A DNA stretch of 64,000 nucleotides from Acanthacorydalis orientalis (GCA_034766995.1 CM068313.1:34794996-34858995); one strand, 5' to 3'; shown: positions 45,198 through 53,314, counted from the first letter of the stretch. Made by a program: numbers and translations. The notes: generated by a model from the sequence alone, not told the origin.

Positions 45198-47602
45198 TAG
45201 TTTGGTAGAAAAATAATTACGGTTTATGACCTTCAAATTCATACACATTTTTTTTGATTTTCCTAGCTATTTAAAGTGGTCCAAAATTTTTGGATGACTA
45301 ATGTCTAACTTTTGTGCAAGCTCACGAATTGTTGTGCTTTGTTCTGATTCAACTTACACCTTCAGTTGGTCTTTATGAACTGAATATTGACACCTGCGTC
45401 CTTCTTTATCTTCAAAGCTCTTGTCCCCAGCACGAAATTTTTGGAACCACCATTGCACCGTTCCCTAACAGTACCCACACCAAAATAATCGTTTAATTTA
45501 CAAACAGTTTCTACTGCTTTATCACCCGTTTTGAATTCATATAAAAAAATTGCTCTTATTTACTTGTTTTTCATCTTTAATTCAATACTCCAATTTGAAG
45601 CAAAATTAATAATAAAACCAAAGTCGATGTTACCAAAATATAGACAGAAAAATGCACTTTAAAATAAGATTAGCATGAACATGATGAAATTACATTTTCA
45701 TTGAAAAAATTAAGGCTAGAATTCAGAAAACAAAAACCGCAATTATTTTTCTACCAAGCTAATATATATATATATATCAAAATACAAACAGATTATAAAA
45801 AAGGTTTAGCCAAATTTTTCATCAGGCCAGTATTTAGATAAATATGTTGATAAATTTTGTCACTCGCATTTTGAATTGTTATCATTAAATAATCTAGGTG
45901 AAGAAATACATTTTCTCATATATCAAGAAAATAAGATTTAATATAATATGAACGTTTACATGATACATATTTTTTTAATTTAACATTTCTACATATGGTT
46001 TTGAATTTTAAATCAAAATGAACAAATAATTTTAAGTTTAAGTAAGTAATACATAAACGAATTAAATTACAATACTACCAAAACAAAAATTAATGTTCGG
46101 GAACATGTTATTTACGAAACATATTTTTAATTTGAGTTATGTCCATGAACCTAGTCCCTAAGTTAATTATAATACATTTTACATTTAAATTAATTATAAT
46201 ACATTTAACTTTAAGGGTATTTTTTCTATTAATATATATATATATGTGACAGTAACAAAATAGGAAAATAAATGTTCTAAATAAGAGTTTCAAAACTACT
46301 ATAATTTAACATTAAATAAAACAATGGACAATTACAGATTTGATGAAAAATCCAAATAAATTGAACTAAAATGTATTATAATATATATATAACATTACTA
46401 ATTATACAATAACTTTAAAAAGTATGTGCAAAAATTGTTCGATATAAAATAAAATGGACAATTATAGAATTTGTTTATATATATATACATTATTTTCTTT
46501 TAATACTGAAATTGTAAGAAAACAATAATTAAAATATAATAATAAAATAACTGAATATAAATTGAAAATAATAAAATTTCGTTTTTAACCTTGATATTAA
46601 ACTTGAAGAAATTAATAGATCTACATTTGTGTATTTTTGCTGCTGTAACGGAATTGTAAAAGCAAGTGTATCTTTATATATATATATATCAGAAACGAAT
46701 CAGAATCGTTTAATTTTTTTACAAAATTATGAAGAACTTACGAGTCAAAAATAACCCTTATCTATTTAACGACTTTTATAAAGATGACTTTTCGTATTGT
46801 AAACTTTTTCTTCTCATGCGATGCAGAATAATGACCTTCATAACATTTTACACAAAAATCCGGTTATTTAACTTTTTATCAGCAACTTCTAAATGTAAAC
46901 GTCTGTTGCGCCTTTACTATTCATAATTACTAAGTCATACAAATACTAACTTATAAATATATCCCCTGGATGCTGCTTAAAACTAACAGAGGAGTTGCAT
47001 GCTAACCGAACAGAACAGAAAAAGCAGCTCGGCGTATCATTGTCAGGTGTGTTATCATATAATCTACAGATGCAAGATGAAGCTTATCGTGACCGCTCAG
47101 ATTGCAGTATGTTTCGATTTTGTAATAATCGTTTTTATTTCACTTTAAAACTTGAAAATATTCGTTATTGATAGATATAAACAACATTTTCCCTATGTAC
47201 TAAATTATTACAGCGACTAATTCACCCTTTGGAGACCTACAGGCAGCAAATTCCATTATAGACGTTACCGGAATCAATACATATGGATTTGTTACCGACG
47301 TTGAGCGAAGTCAATTCAATAACAGCATTAATATCATTGAGGATACCTCTAAGCCCGTCGTCGATTGTGTAGTTTCTTCTTGGTCATTTTGGTCACAATG
47401 CAGTGCCACTTGTGGACGTAGTTTTAAAGAGAAATCAAGAACAATCATTGTGAGTAATTTTTATTTCTTTTTGTTTCTAATAACATTCTACGTACATAAG
47501 AAAAATATTTCAAATTTCATTTTGAAATATTTTAGAATAATTGTGCAAAACAGTAATTCAAACATAGAAAATATATATCTTTTACACACACACACACACA
47601 TA

Positions 47603-47663
<61 letters not shown>

Positions 47664-48418
47664 ATTTAACTAAGTTAAAATTATTTTTTGTTTGTATTGA
47701 TGTTATTTCATTACGAGATAATTACATTCCTAGTACAGATTGACGCAATCACAAGCATTAACTGCATTAAATTTATATTTTTAAAAAATAAACCATGTTT
47801 CAGTCATATCCAACTAATGGAGGTAAATCATGCCCTTCGAAATTACTTAAACGCAAAAGATGCCGCGTTCCGCAGTGTAGTAAGTACATTTAAGTACAAT
47901 ATGCAAATGTAATATTCAATTATTTTTTTTAACACATTGCACGCCGACCCCGCAGTATTGCGGGATTCTACTGTTACTGTATGTATGCATGTTTTAAACG
48001 TTGATAAACATCGTTTATCAATGCAATAACGTTTATTTTTTTCTCTGCGGGCATTGACGAACAAACAAAACACATACAATGATCTAGAAGAAATCAGATC
48101 GATACTGCAAAGTACCACTACATATTGGGCAGTGCTTTGAAAAATATCACACATGCCTCAAATATTAGATTTTGTTTTTGTTGATATTTATGCTGCATAT
48201 ACAGTAAAAATCCTTAAAGTAAAAAAATCGAATGTTTTTATATATTTCTGAAATATGTACTACATACTATTTTCTGAAAATGTATCAAGTTTTTCTTATA
48301 TAGTTTTTCGAGTGTCAATTCCCCGTAGGCAAGTAATCTGACCACCGGCACTCAGGCATTCAGCTGCCGATACTTAGCCGACATGCAATGTGTTACTGTA
48401 ATAATTAATATACATATA

Positions 48419-48478
<60 letters not shown>

Positions 48479-48747
48479 ACTAATAAATTCTTTGGAGATC
48501 AGCGGGACATGACCGACCGGACCCATTGACTCCGACATGGGGTCCACCGAATCATCCGAATCACATAAAAGTCGATTGTGTCATGTCCGAATGGTCGAAG
48601 TGGTCGCCGTGTAACACAACTTGTGGCGTAAACGCTATAAGAATACGAACCCGCAGTATAATTACACCCAGACGAGGAAGAGGGATGCCTTGTTTAGAAA
48701 GAATAGAAGTTGAAAATTGTGGACTATTTCCTTGTCCTGTTGAATAA
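10759..48747 (+). CDS. Spon1: Spondin-1 / F-spondin, 12 coding exons, 876 aa
   Basis: Secreted extracellular-matrix glycoprotein of the F-spondin family, known in cell adhesion and axon guidance. Coding exons: 10759-10936, 40188-40390, 41387-41578, 41738-41944, 42854-43108, 43254-43428, 43615-43974, 44104-44490, 46990-47106, 47214-47449, 47804-47879, 48503-48747. All junctions are GT-AG and keep frame. Domains: signal peptide about 1-22; Reeler about 23-190; Spondin_N about 192-390, with PSPDWIVGVSGLELC and DAGTDDGTTY family signatures; five TSP1 repeats starting at Cys417, 486, 555, 743 and 821, each with a WxxW C-mannosylation motif. Vertebrate F-spondin has six TSP1 repeats. Repeat 3 carries a long acidic insert. 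Intron 1 is 29 kb. The start is the first ATG after a 3' splice site and opens a signal peptide. Family assignment is firm; which insect paralogue it is was not resolved. Confidence 0.93.
11683..12130 (+). mobile_element. Internally deleted mariner (mellifera-type ends)
   Basis: The left end ttagattagtaggaaaataa follows a TA, and the right end is an inverted copy ending in ataaatcgcaattatttttc. The interior encodes only the N-terminal helix-turn-helix part of the transposase, with stops (a PTVLEHLKQLGK-like helix), and then jumps straight to the 3' end. The catalytic domain is missing. Confidence 0.8.
12131..16017. other. Intron DNA, nothing recognised
   Basis: AT-rich sequence with (TA)n at 12587-12640, 12815-12845 and 13460-13497, the last followed by (GA)n to about 13530. 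No gene or mobile element recognised. Confidence 0.5.
16018..16610 (-). mobile_element. Mariner fragment, cecropia/irritans-like, degenerate
   Basis: Minus-strand translation gives pieces of a different mariner lineage: a VTVGETWMYPYTPESKQQ-like segment, KVMDTVYWDSQGIILI with the second catalytic Asp, and MLFHQVNAPTAHKS, where the usual HQDNAPAHKS has lost its catalytic Asp (now Val). Frameshifts and stops are frequent. Inverted ends could not be defined, so both limits are approximate. Confidence 0.75.
16611..22563. other. Intron DNA with GC-richer islands
   Basis: No gene recognised. It has (TA)n at 17309-17359, 18320-18358, 20126-20163, 21378-21410 and 22346-22378. Patches of near-balanced composition at 17025-17130, 18000-18120 and 20870-20990 stand out from the AT-rich background. 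Confidence 0.45.
22564..22893 (+). mobile_element. Mariner 5' fragment, mellifera-type
   Basis: Begins ttaggttggtaggaagataa directly after TA and runs colinear with the mariner copy at 11683 through the 5'UTR and the start of the transposase, ending in a VQWWFQKF-like segment. The 3' half and right inverted end are absent, so this is a truncated copy. Confidence 0.8.
22894..26666. other. Intron DNA, nothing firmly recognised
   Basis: Contains (TA)n at 23890-23940, 24564-24630 and 26226-26251, the last followed by (GA)n, and a 17-bp perfect-stem hairpin at 25905-25947. No gene seen. Confidence 0.45.
25905..25947. repeat. Perfect 17-bp stem hairpin
   Basis: tttcctttcatttcttt (25905-25921) pairs exactly with aaagaaatgaaaggaaa (25931-25947) across a 9-nt loop. 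Confidence 0.9.
26667..27166 (-). mobile_element. Internally deleted mariner (mellifera-type ends)
   Basis: The ends tttggttggtagaaaaataa and, inverted, ttaaattggtagggaaataa flank a 500-bp element with TA outside both. On the minus strand it encodes only the N-terminal DNA-binding part of the transposase (GTVQWWFQKFHARDESFEDE). The catalytic domain is deleted. It has the same architecture as the copies at 11683 and 45197. Confidence 0.85.
27167..32524. other. Intron DNA, nothing recognised except (TA)n and one GC island
   Basis: Contains (TA)n at 27909-27980 and 31171-31221. A GC-richer stretch at about 31440-31760 is the only part that looks different. No coding exon recognised. Confidence 0.45.
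32525..33164 (-). mobile_element. Deleted hAT transposon remnant
   Basis: Short inverted ends, cagaggtggggaacc on the left and, inverted, cagtggtgagaaacc on the right, have the cag-type start of hAT elements. On the minus strand the interior encodes an SQMTDTHLEDQLKLRTPM segment, which resembles the C-terminal dimerisation tail of hAT transposases (LTDEHL..CLR.AT pattern). The catalytic core is missing. No convincing 8-bp target duplication was found, so the limits are provisional. Confidence 0.65.
37348..37415. repeat. (AT)n microsatellite, about 68 bp
   Basis: Uninterrupted alternating A and T in spondin-1 intron 1. Confidence 0.95.
37780..37962 (-). pseudogene. Unidentified coding-like fragment
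   Basis: A minus-strand open segment of about 60 codons reads like real protein (contains GFRSFELLELLYDAF and a repeated EMAxIPEMA). Its base composition is more balanced than the flanks. No splice partner, start context or family could be assigned. It may be a retroposed exon, a mobile-element fragment or chance. Confidence 0.3.
37998..39182 (-). mobile_element. Mariner transposon, full length, inactivated
   Basis: Inverted ends ttggatcatcccataagtaa (left) and, reverse complemented, ttgggtcacctataagtaat (right) are each flanked by TA, giving 1185 bp. Minus-strand reading recovers a mariner transposase in broken frames: a helix-turn-helix N terminus, MMSVWLGYGRDY at the place of the second catalytic Asp (the Asp is gone), GVIFHHDNARSHT with the third Asp, and SSDLASSDYYLF. 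Stops and frameshifts make it a pseudogene. Confidence 0.88.
38264..38980 (-). pseudogene. Mariner transposase pseudogene
   Basis: Coding remnant within the element at 37998. Two open pieces (about 62 residues at 38439-38627 and 63 residues at 38264-38455) lie in different frames and overlap, showing a frameshift between the second and third catalytic positions. Confidence 0.75.
39183..40187. other. End of intron 1, nothing recognised
   Basis: AT-rich DNA running into the cgtttgtttcag acceptor of spondin-1 exon 2. Confidence 0.5.
40188..40390 (+). CDS. Spon1: Spondin-1 exon 2 (Reeler)
   Basis: Residues 60-127. Contains the FTLVAESDETGSHAENAVG Reeler segment and ends at SEIK. Donor gtaaat, phase 0. 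Confidence 0.9.
41387..41578 (+). CDS. Spon1: Spondin-1 exon 3 (end of Reeler)
   Basis: Residues 128-191. Starts VIWTAPPSGSGC, the conserved C-terminal Reeler strand, and ends in the CCACEEAKYE linker. Donor gtaaga. Confidence 0.9.
41738..41944 (+). CDS. Spon1: Spondin-1 exon 4 (Spondin_N)
   Basis: Residues 192-260. Opens Spondin_N with VTFEGLWSRHTHPKDFP, the family hallmark. Donor gtaagt. Confidence 0.92.
42854..43108 (+). CDS. Spon1: Spondin-1 exon 5 (Spondin_N core)
   Basis: Residues 261-345. Contains PSPDWIVGVSGLELC and YPYDAGTDDG, the most conserved parts of Spondin_N. Donor gtaaat. Confidence 0.92.
43254..43428 (+). CDS. Spon1: Spondin-1 exon 6 (end of Spondin_N)
   Basis: Residues 346-403 plus one base. 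A (TA)n tract ends about 40 bp before the acceptor, and another begins five bases after the exon end (donor gtaagt runs straight into it). Confidence 0.9.
43615..43974 (+). CDS. Spon1: Spondin-1 exon 7 (TSP1 repeats 1 and 2)
   Basis: Residues 404-523 plus one base. Contains DWEDWSSCSATCGKG (repeat 1) and DWSDWSSCSSRCSQG (repeat 2). Phase 1 donor gtaaac. Confidence 0.92.
44104..44490 (+). CDS. Spon1: Spondin-1 exon 8 (TSP1 repeat 3 with insert)
   Basis: Residues 524-652 plus one base. Contains QWTYWSACSSTCGKG, then an unusually long Ser/Glu/Asp-rich insert before the closing ECEENAPPC. Donor gtaaat. Confidence 0.9.
44491..46989 (+). other. Spondin-1 intron 8
   Basis: 2.5 kb. Contains a 48-bp (TA)n at 45145-45192 abutting the mariner derivative at 45197-45762, otherwise AT-rich and featureless. 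A short tandem of ttaattataatacattt occurs near 46160-46205. Confidence 0.8.
45197..45762 (-). mobile_element. Internally deleted mariner, 566 bp, near-perfect ends
   Basis: Inverted ends of about 29 bp begin ttagtttggtagaaaaataa (left) and, inverted, ttagcttggtagaaaaataa (right), both flanked by TA. Minus-strand content is the 5'UTR and N-terminal helix-turn-helix region of the transposase only. The well-preserved ends suggest a comparatively recent insertion. Confidence 0.88.
46990..47106 (+). CDS. Spon1: Spondin-1 exon 9 (linker)
   Basis: Residues 653-691 plus one base. A 117-nt phase 1-1 exon of a Lys/Gln-rich linker without a known domain. It was found by splice-site and frame logic (ctaacag acceptor, gtatgt donor); the phase fits both neighbours exactly, and skipping it would also keep frame. 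Confidence 0.75.
47214..47449 (+). CDS. Spon1: Spondin-1 exon 10 (linker, start of TSP1 repeat 4)
   Basis: Residues 692-770. Contains CVVSSWSFWSQCSATCGRS. Donor gtgagt, phase 0. Confidence 0.9.
47804..47879 (+). CDS. Spon1: Spondin-1 exon 11 (end of TSP1 repeat 4)
   Basis: Residues 771-795 plus one base. A 76-nt exon closing the repeat with CPSKLLKRKRCRVPQC. Donor gtaagt. Confidence 0.88.
47933..48392. mobile_element. piggyBac-type MITE in spondin-1 intron 11
   Basis: Ends cacattgcacgccgac (left) and, inverted, cacattgcatgtcggc (right) form a 16-bp imperfect inverted repeat. TTAA precedes the left end and TTAC follows the right end, which fits a decayed TTAA target duplication of piggyBac-type elements. 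The 460-bp interior encodes nothing recognisable. Its composition is more balanced than the intron around it. Confidence 0.6.
48503..48747 (+). CDS. Spon1: Spondin-1 exon 12 (TSP1 repeat 5, stop)
   Basis: Residues 796-876 and TAA. Contains EWSKWSPCNTTCGVN and ends CGLFPCPVE. The acceptor gagatcag was chosen because the alternative AG upstream gives an immediate stop. Confidence 0.9.
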
Positions 48748-49135
48748 TATTGTAGTGTTATTAATGTATCTCATAAATAAGTAGGTCTTATTTAAATATA
48801 ACTAATTTTAAGTTTACTTTTTATAAAATCATATTATTTACAATGATTGATTTTAAACAATAATATAAAGATATACGAAAATTTGTGAAATATTTCTAAG
48901 TAATACATTTATTTGCCACATGTGTACTATTTAATATTCATTTTTATTATAGAAAGAATTATTTAATTGTTCTTGTATATTACTAAAATGCCATAATGAT
49001 AATTTCTGAATATTTATTTGTCAATTTTTAAGAAAAAATATATATATATATATATTTCTAGATAAAATATTATTTAATAGATTTAGTAGTTATTCTCTAT
49101 TTCTCGCACGAAATATCATAGACAAATTTATGAAT

Positions 49136-49192
<57 letters not shown>

Positions 49193-49469
49193 GTAACCCT
49201 GTTTATAACAATTTAATAAAATCGTACCATCACACTCATATTACTATGTTTAAATAAAATGCTTCATTTTAAATGATTATGTAGCAGAATCACTAAAAAA
49301 CTAGTCATTAAAAATCCAAACCTTGTCGTCTTTTAGTCATATTTCCAAATATACACCTATTGAGTATGAATGAAAGACATTTTAGCATCATCTGTATAAT
49401 TGAAAAATTTTATTGAAATAACCATAATAAAAATTTTAATATTTATAATAAAAATACGCAATATGTATT

Positions 49470-49519
<50 letters not shown>

Positions 49520-50104
49520 AATTTTAAGAAAACACATTTTTAATTTCAGTTCATTCTTTTTCATTTAATGTTTTCATTTCATATTTTACTTATTCAAAAG
49601 TTGAATAAATTCGATTCGAGGAATGTTTATACCTACATCTAATTACGGTAATGACACGGTATAACAATTAAAAGGTGACTTTATTCATCTGGTACTATAT
49701 TGAACATTTCAAAATATAATGATTATATTGTCCAAAAGAGACCTTTTAGACCTTCATATGTGAAACATTATTAGTGTCATCTTTTAACGATTTGTCATCT
49801 TTTCGCGAGGTTACTGTATTTCAGAAACAATTTAATATTTTTCTATAAATAAATTTATTATTTAAATAAAAAGGCATGTTGTGTTTTTTAATTCTACAAA
49901 ATTACACCCAACTGTTTCAAATTTAGGAATAAATTTGTAAATGTATCATAATGAACTTCTTTCCAACTAATTAAAATATAACAACTTATAAATATTAAAA
50001 GACTATATATTTAATACAGATCTCATTTTTAGAAGCTATCAATTTTATTTAGAATATATGAAAAGAGGAAAAATGCCCCACAATATGTACGTGTGTGTTA
50101 GTGA

Positions 50105-50105
<1 letters not shown>

Positions 50106-50174
<69 letters not shown>
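50106..50174. repeat. (TA)n microsatellite, about 69 bp
   Basis: Uninterrupted dinucleotide run. Confidence 0.95.
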
Positions 50175-50183
<9 letters not shown>

Positions 50184-50375
50184 ACATTCTTCTTTATACA
50201 GGTTGTAAAATTATAAATAATAAAAAAATTGACTTTTAAATAATAATATTAATTATTGAGTCACATAATAAAAAACTGCATTTTTTTATTATTTTATCAT
50301 AGTAACAAATTTTAATTTATTCTTTTTATAAAACATTAACGATGCTCATATAAACGAATTAATTTATTATATACA

Positions 50376-50682
50376 AAGGCAGAGCCACACATTCGGTATT
50401 TGCTGAATGCTGAGCAAAAATTTGCCGAATGCCAAGTAATGTGGATGAATCTACGCAAAGCGAATGTTTGATGTTCGTCGTTGCCATTTAGTGTCGGTAT
50501 TTTGTCCCGAATCAAAGGTAACGAACATTTGTGTATTGTGAACGAATCGATGCTCGGTGAAATATGCGTACATACATATGTGTACACATGTGCTCCCCAC
50601 TCGGCAAACACTTAACGATTCAATACTCGGCGAATGGCAAATATTCGGCATTAGGTAAATACCGAATGTGTGGCACAGCCTT
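50376..50682. mobile_element. hAT-like MITE, 307 bp
   Basis: Terminal inverted repeats of about 26 bp read aaggcagagccacacattcg (left) and, inverted, aaggctgtgccacacattcg (right), continuing through gtattt. The flanking octamers tatataca and aatataca match at seven of eight positions, consistent with an 8-bp target duplication of hAT type. The interior is noncoding and rich in further cgaatg/cattcg inversions, so the whole element can fold back. Confidence 0.75.
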
Positions 50683-51031
50683 AATATACACATTTATTAT
50701 AAAGAGCACATTTAAACATATATTAACAATGGTCACTTACATCAAGTGAGATTTGGATAAAAAAATCCGGTTAAATATATAAATAAATAAAAGGTTAAAT
50801 TCAAATAAAGTATAATTTTATTTGGGGTTCTCAGCTAATAGTTTAACTGTCCTTATTCTATTTGTGTCATAATACCTATACATTAAATTTTAGTAAATTC
50901 TTAAGACTAGTTTTAAATTACATTACATTTTATATTATATTCTTTTGTTTTGATTTGTTTACTGAAAAATATTATTAAATAATGAATTGGTGGTAATGAA
51001 AATATTGATAAATTGAACGATTAATAAAATA

Positions 51032-51033
<2 letters not shown>

Positions 51034-51106
<73 letters not shown>
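51034..51106. repeat. (TA)n microsatellite, about 72 bp
   Basis: Uninterrupted dinucleotide run. Confidence 0.95.
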
Positions 51107-51107
<1 letters not shown>

Positions 51108-52115
51108 CATTAAGGTATTTAACGAGTTTGTGTATTAAAAATATTTTTGAATACAGATGTCAAAAAAGCATTAAAAACAAAATTAATATCTATATTAGAG
51201 TATAGCTATATTACAGAATTATAAATTTACTATAAGTTTATAATTGCAATTTAACACGAAAATATAAAATATGTTTTTCAAATCTTTTGATATGAAATAT
51301 AATAACGTATATAAATTAACTATTTTATTTAAGATACAATTTTAATATAGCTTATTAACCTTTTATTGTTTTTCAAAATTAATGTGTCGATTTTTAATTA
51401 AAAATACTAATATAACAAGATCTTCAACAAGGTATTTAATTTTTTTTTAAAAAACAATTAAATTTTCTTTAATATTTCTATAAAGTTTCTTTCAGAAAAG
51501 CTCAGTACAAACCAAAATAAATATTTTTTTTGTTCAAAAATATTTATTTTTAGATCGTTTTTTATAAAAAAATGTGGGTATATAATTTTTGTGTAATGTT
51601 TTCTTGACTATTAAGTATATAATTTTTGGCAATTATTTTTTTTATTTATTCAGTCAACATTTTTTTCTAATAGTACTTATAAAATACATTTGTCATCTTT
51701 AAACAGTTCATTAGTCCCATATTTACTGTATAATAAATATTTAAGTAATGACTATATAACAAAGTATTTATTTAAATTTATTTTACATGAAAATTGAGTA
51801 AAAATACTTTATACAGCATATTTAGTATCCACATCGACTAAAACATGCTAGGTCGTTAAACTACTTCGTAGTATTCAACTATTTTAAATTTTAACAATTA
51901 GAAAATTTCTAAAATTCTCAATGATGCTGTCCAATTAGTCATTAAATAACAAAATTTAATTGTAAATGTTGAATGTGTACATAAGAAAATAAAATTTATT
52001 TCATTTTTTAATAATTTATTTCAATATTTACAAATTAACAAAACATTCTCTACATGTATATTTATATAATGAACTATACATATATATACCTACATACATA
52101 TATATATACATATTT

Positions 52116-52300
52116 CAAGTTCTTTTATGAGTTCTATAATTGTAGACTTTTTGCTTAAAAACACTTCTAATAATTTGATTTTTTTTTGAACCAACTGATC
52201 TATTCGCCATACGAATAGATCAATTAGATCAAAAAAAATCGAATTATTAGAAGTGTTTTTAAGCAAAAATCTGCAAGTATAGATCTGATAAAAGAACTTG
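52116..52300. ncRNA. Candidate hairpin RNA locus derived from feo/PRC1 coding sequence
   Basis: The left arm 52116-52206 and right arm 52212-52300 are inverted copies of each other, about 89 percent identical over 91 aligned positions (8 mismatches, 2 single-base gaps by hand alignment). Only five bases (ccata) separate them. The reverse complement of the left arm aligns without gaps to feo exon 3 at 55315-55405, about 77 of 91 bases identical; the right arm is about 84 percent identical to the same interval. Both arms share differences from feo (gaagtgtttttaagc where feo has gaactatatttaagt). Transcription from either strand would give a long, nearly fully paired stem with one strand antisense to feo mRNA. 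This matches the known architecture of hairpin-RNA endo-siRNA and young miRNA loci. Expression is not shown, so the ncRNA label is a hypothesis; the inverted duplication is directly visible. Confidence 0.6.
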
Positions 52301-52341
52301 GAATATATATATATATATATATAAAACTGACAAATTATAAT

Positions 52342-52347
52342 TTTATT
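52342..52347 (-). terminator. Candidate polyadenylation signal of MTIF3
   Basis: AATAAA on the minus strand about 250 bases after the MTIF3 stop, just before a short (TA)n tract and then the feo-like hairpin. Confidence 0.45.
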
Positions 52348-52597
52348 ACCTTGCCTAGTTTTAACAAAAACAAAATAAAAAGATATGTTAAAAAAATGAC
52401 AATGTATTTTGATTTCTTCATATTATTTAATTAGCAAAAAAAAGTTTATATATATATATATATAAATTGTTATGAAATTACTTTTCCTTTGTTTTTGATC
52501 TCATTTTATCAAATAAATGCAACCAAACAAAATATTTTATCACTAGAACACTGCACAAGATTCCACATAATAAAAAAAATGTGGAATTACTTAATTG

Positions 52598-52726
52598 TCA
52601 TGCAATTTTACTATCATCTTTCTTTGGAGGTATAATCTGAAATCGTAAATCATTGCCTTTAATACGTTTCTGAAGAAATCTTGCATTATTTTTTAAAGAA
52701 GTCTCTAATTTTGAATATATTCTTTC
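52598..52726 (-). CDS. MTIF3: MTIF3 exon 2
   Basis: Starts ERIYSKLETSLKNNARFLQK after an ttatag acceptor and ends at TGA. This is the last helix and strand of the IF3 C domain. Confidence 0.85.
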   Translation of the reverse strand, partial: ERIYSKLETSLKNNARFLQKRIKGNDLRFQIIPPKKDDSKIA

Positions 52727-53314
52727 CTATAAAATAAAACAATTGATTACAATAATATTTAATATCTCAATTTTAATTATTTAACTTACTGCTGAATCCA
52801 TATTATTGGCATCTCCATTTATTACAATACGCACTTCATAATTTTTACTTATCCATCGATTGATATTTTTAATTTTTGATTCGATATCGTGATCGGATAT
52901 TCGCATACTTAATGTTAACATCTTTTCGCCTTTATATCCTACATCGTTCTTTGATGCTTTTCTTTCTGCACGACTTTTTAAGTCTTCTGCATGGTACTCT
53001 GTTCCTGTCATTAACTTGAAAATAGGTCTTTGAGTTTTTGTATCAAAGTCAAGTATTTTCACTAATTTTAAATCCCTTCTGCGTGAAAGCTTCTGGGCCT
53101 CTTCTATTGTAGTTACAGAAATAGAATCACCAGGTAATATTAATGTAATTTTTTGAGAATTACTTTTATTTTTTGATTCTACTCTTTCTACTGGAACTGA
53201 ACTTTCAGAATGCATAAAAATTTGAACATTTTTATTAAATACAAGTGACGCATTACGTGGTATTTTAAAAATTCCGTAATTGTTTACTAAATTTATTAAA
53301 GTACGAAACGACAT
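52598..53314 (-). CDS. MTIF3: Mitochondrial translation initiation factor IF-3, 217 aa
   Basis: Binds the small mitochondrial ribosomal subunit, keeps subunits apart and checks start-codon pairing. Two exons: 53314-52790 (175 codons, donor gtaagt on the minus strand) and 52726-52598 (42 codons plus TGA), phase 0, intron 63 bp. Residues 1-50 are a poorly conserved, Arg/Lys-bearing presequence. The IF3 N domain follows (VTTIEEAQKLSRRRDLKLVK, then PIFKLMTG), a Lys/Arg-rich linker, and the IF3 C domain (MRISDHDIESKIKNINRWI, then EVRIVING). The C terminus ends FQIIPPKKDD plus a short tail. The length suits metazoan mtIF3. The ATG at 53314 is the first in frame. It lies head to head with feo. Confidence 0.88.
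52790..53314 (-). CDS. MTIF3: MTIF3 exon 1
   Basis: Presequence, N domain and most of the C domain, ending NNMDSA before gtaagt. Confidence 0.88.

Larger units (their letters stand above)
48748..52115. other. Intergenic region between spondin-1 and MTIF3 3' ends
   Basis: Convergent-gene spacer. It has (TA)n at 49138-49188, 49470-49515, 50106-50174 and 51034-51106, and a MITE at 50376-50682. The rest is AT-rich without coding signal. Confidence 0.6.

Noticed and set aside
52116..52300. Interpreting the hairpin as a MITE
   Set aside because: The arms match a host coding exon over 91 bases, the loop is five bases, and no target duplication is visible. An inverted duplication of feo-like sequence explains it better.
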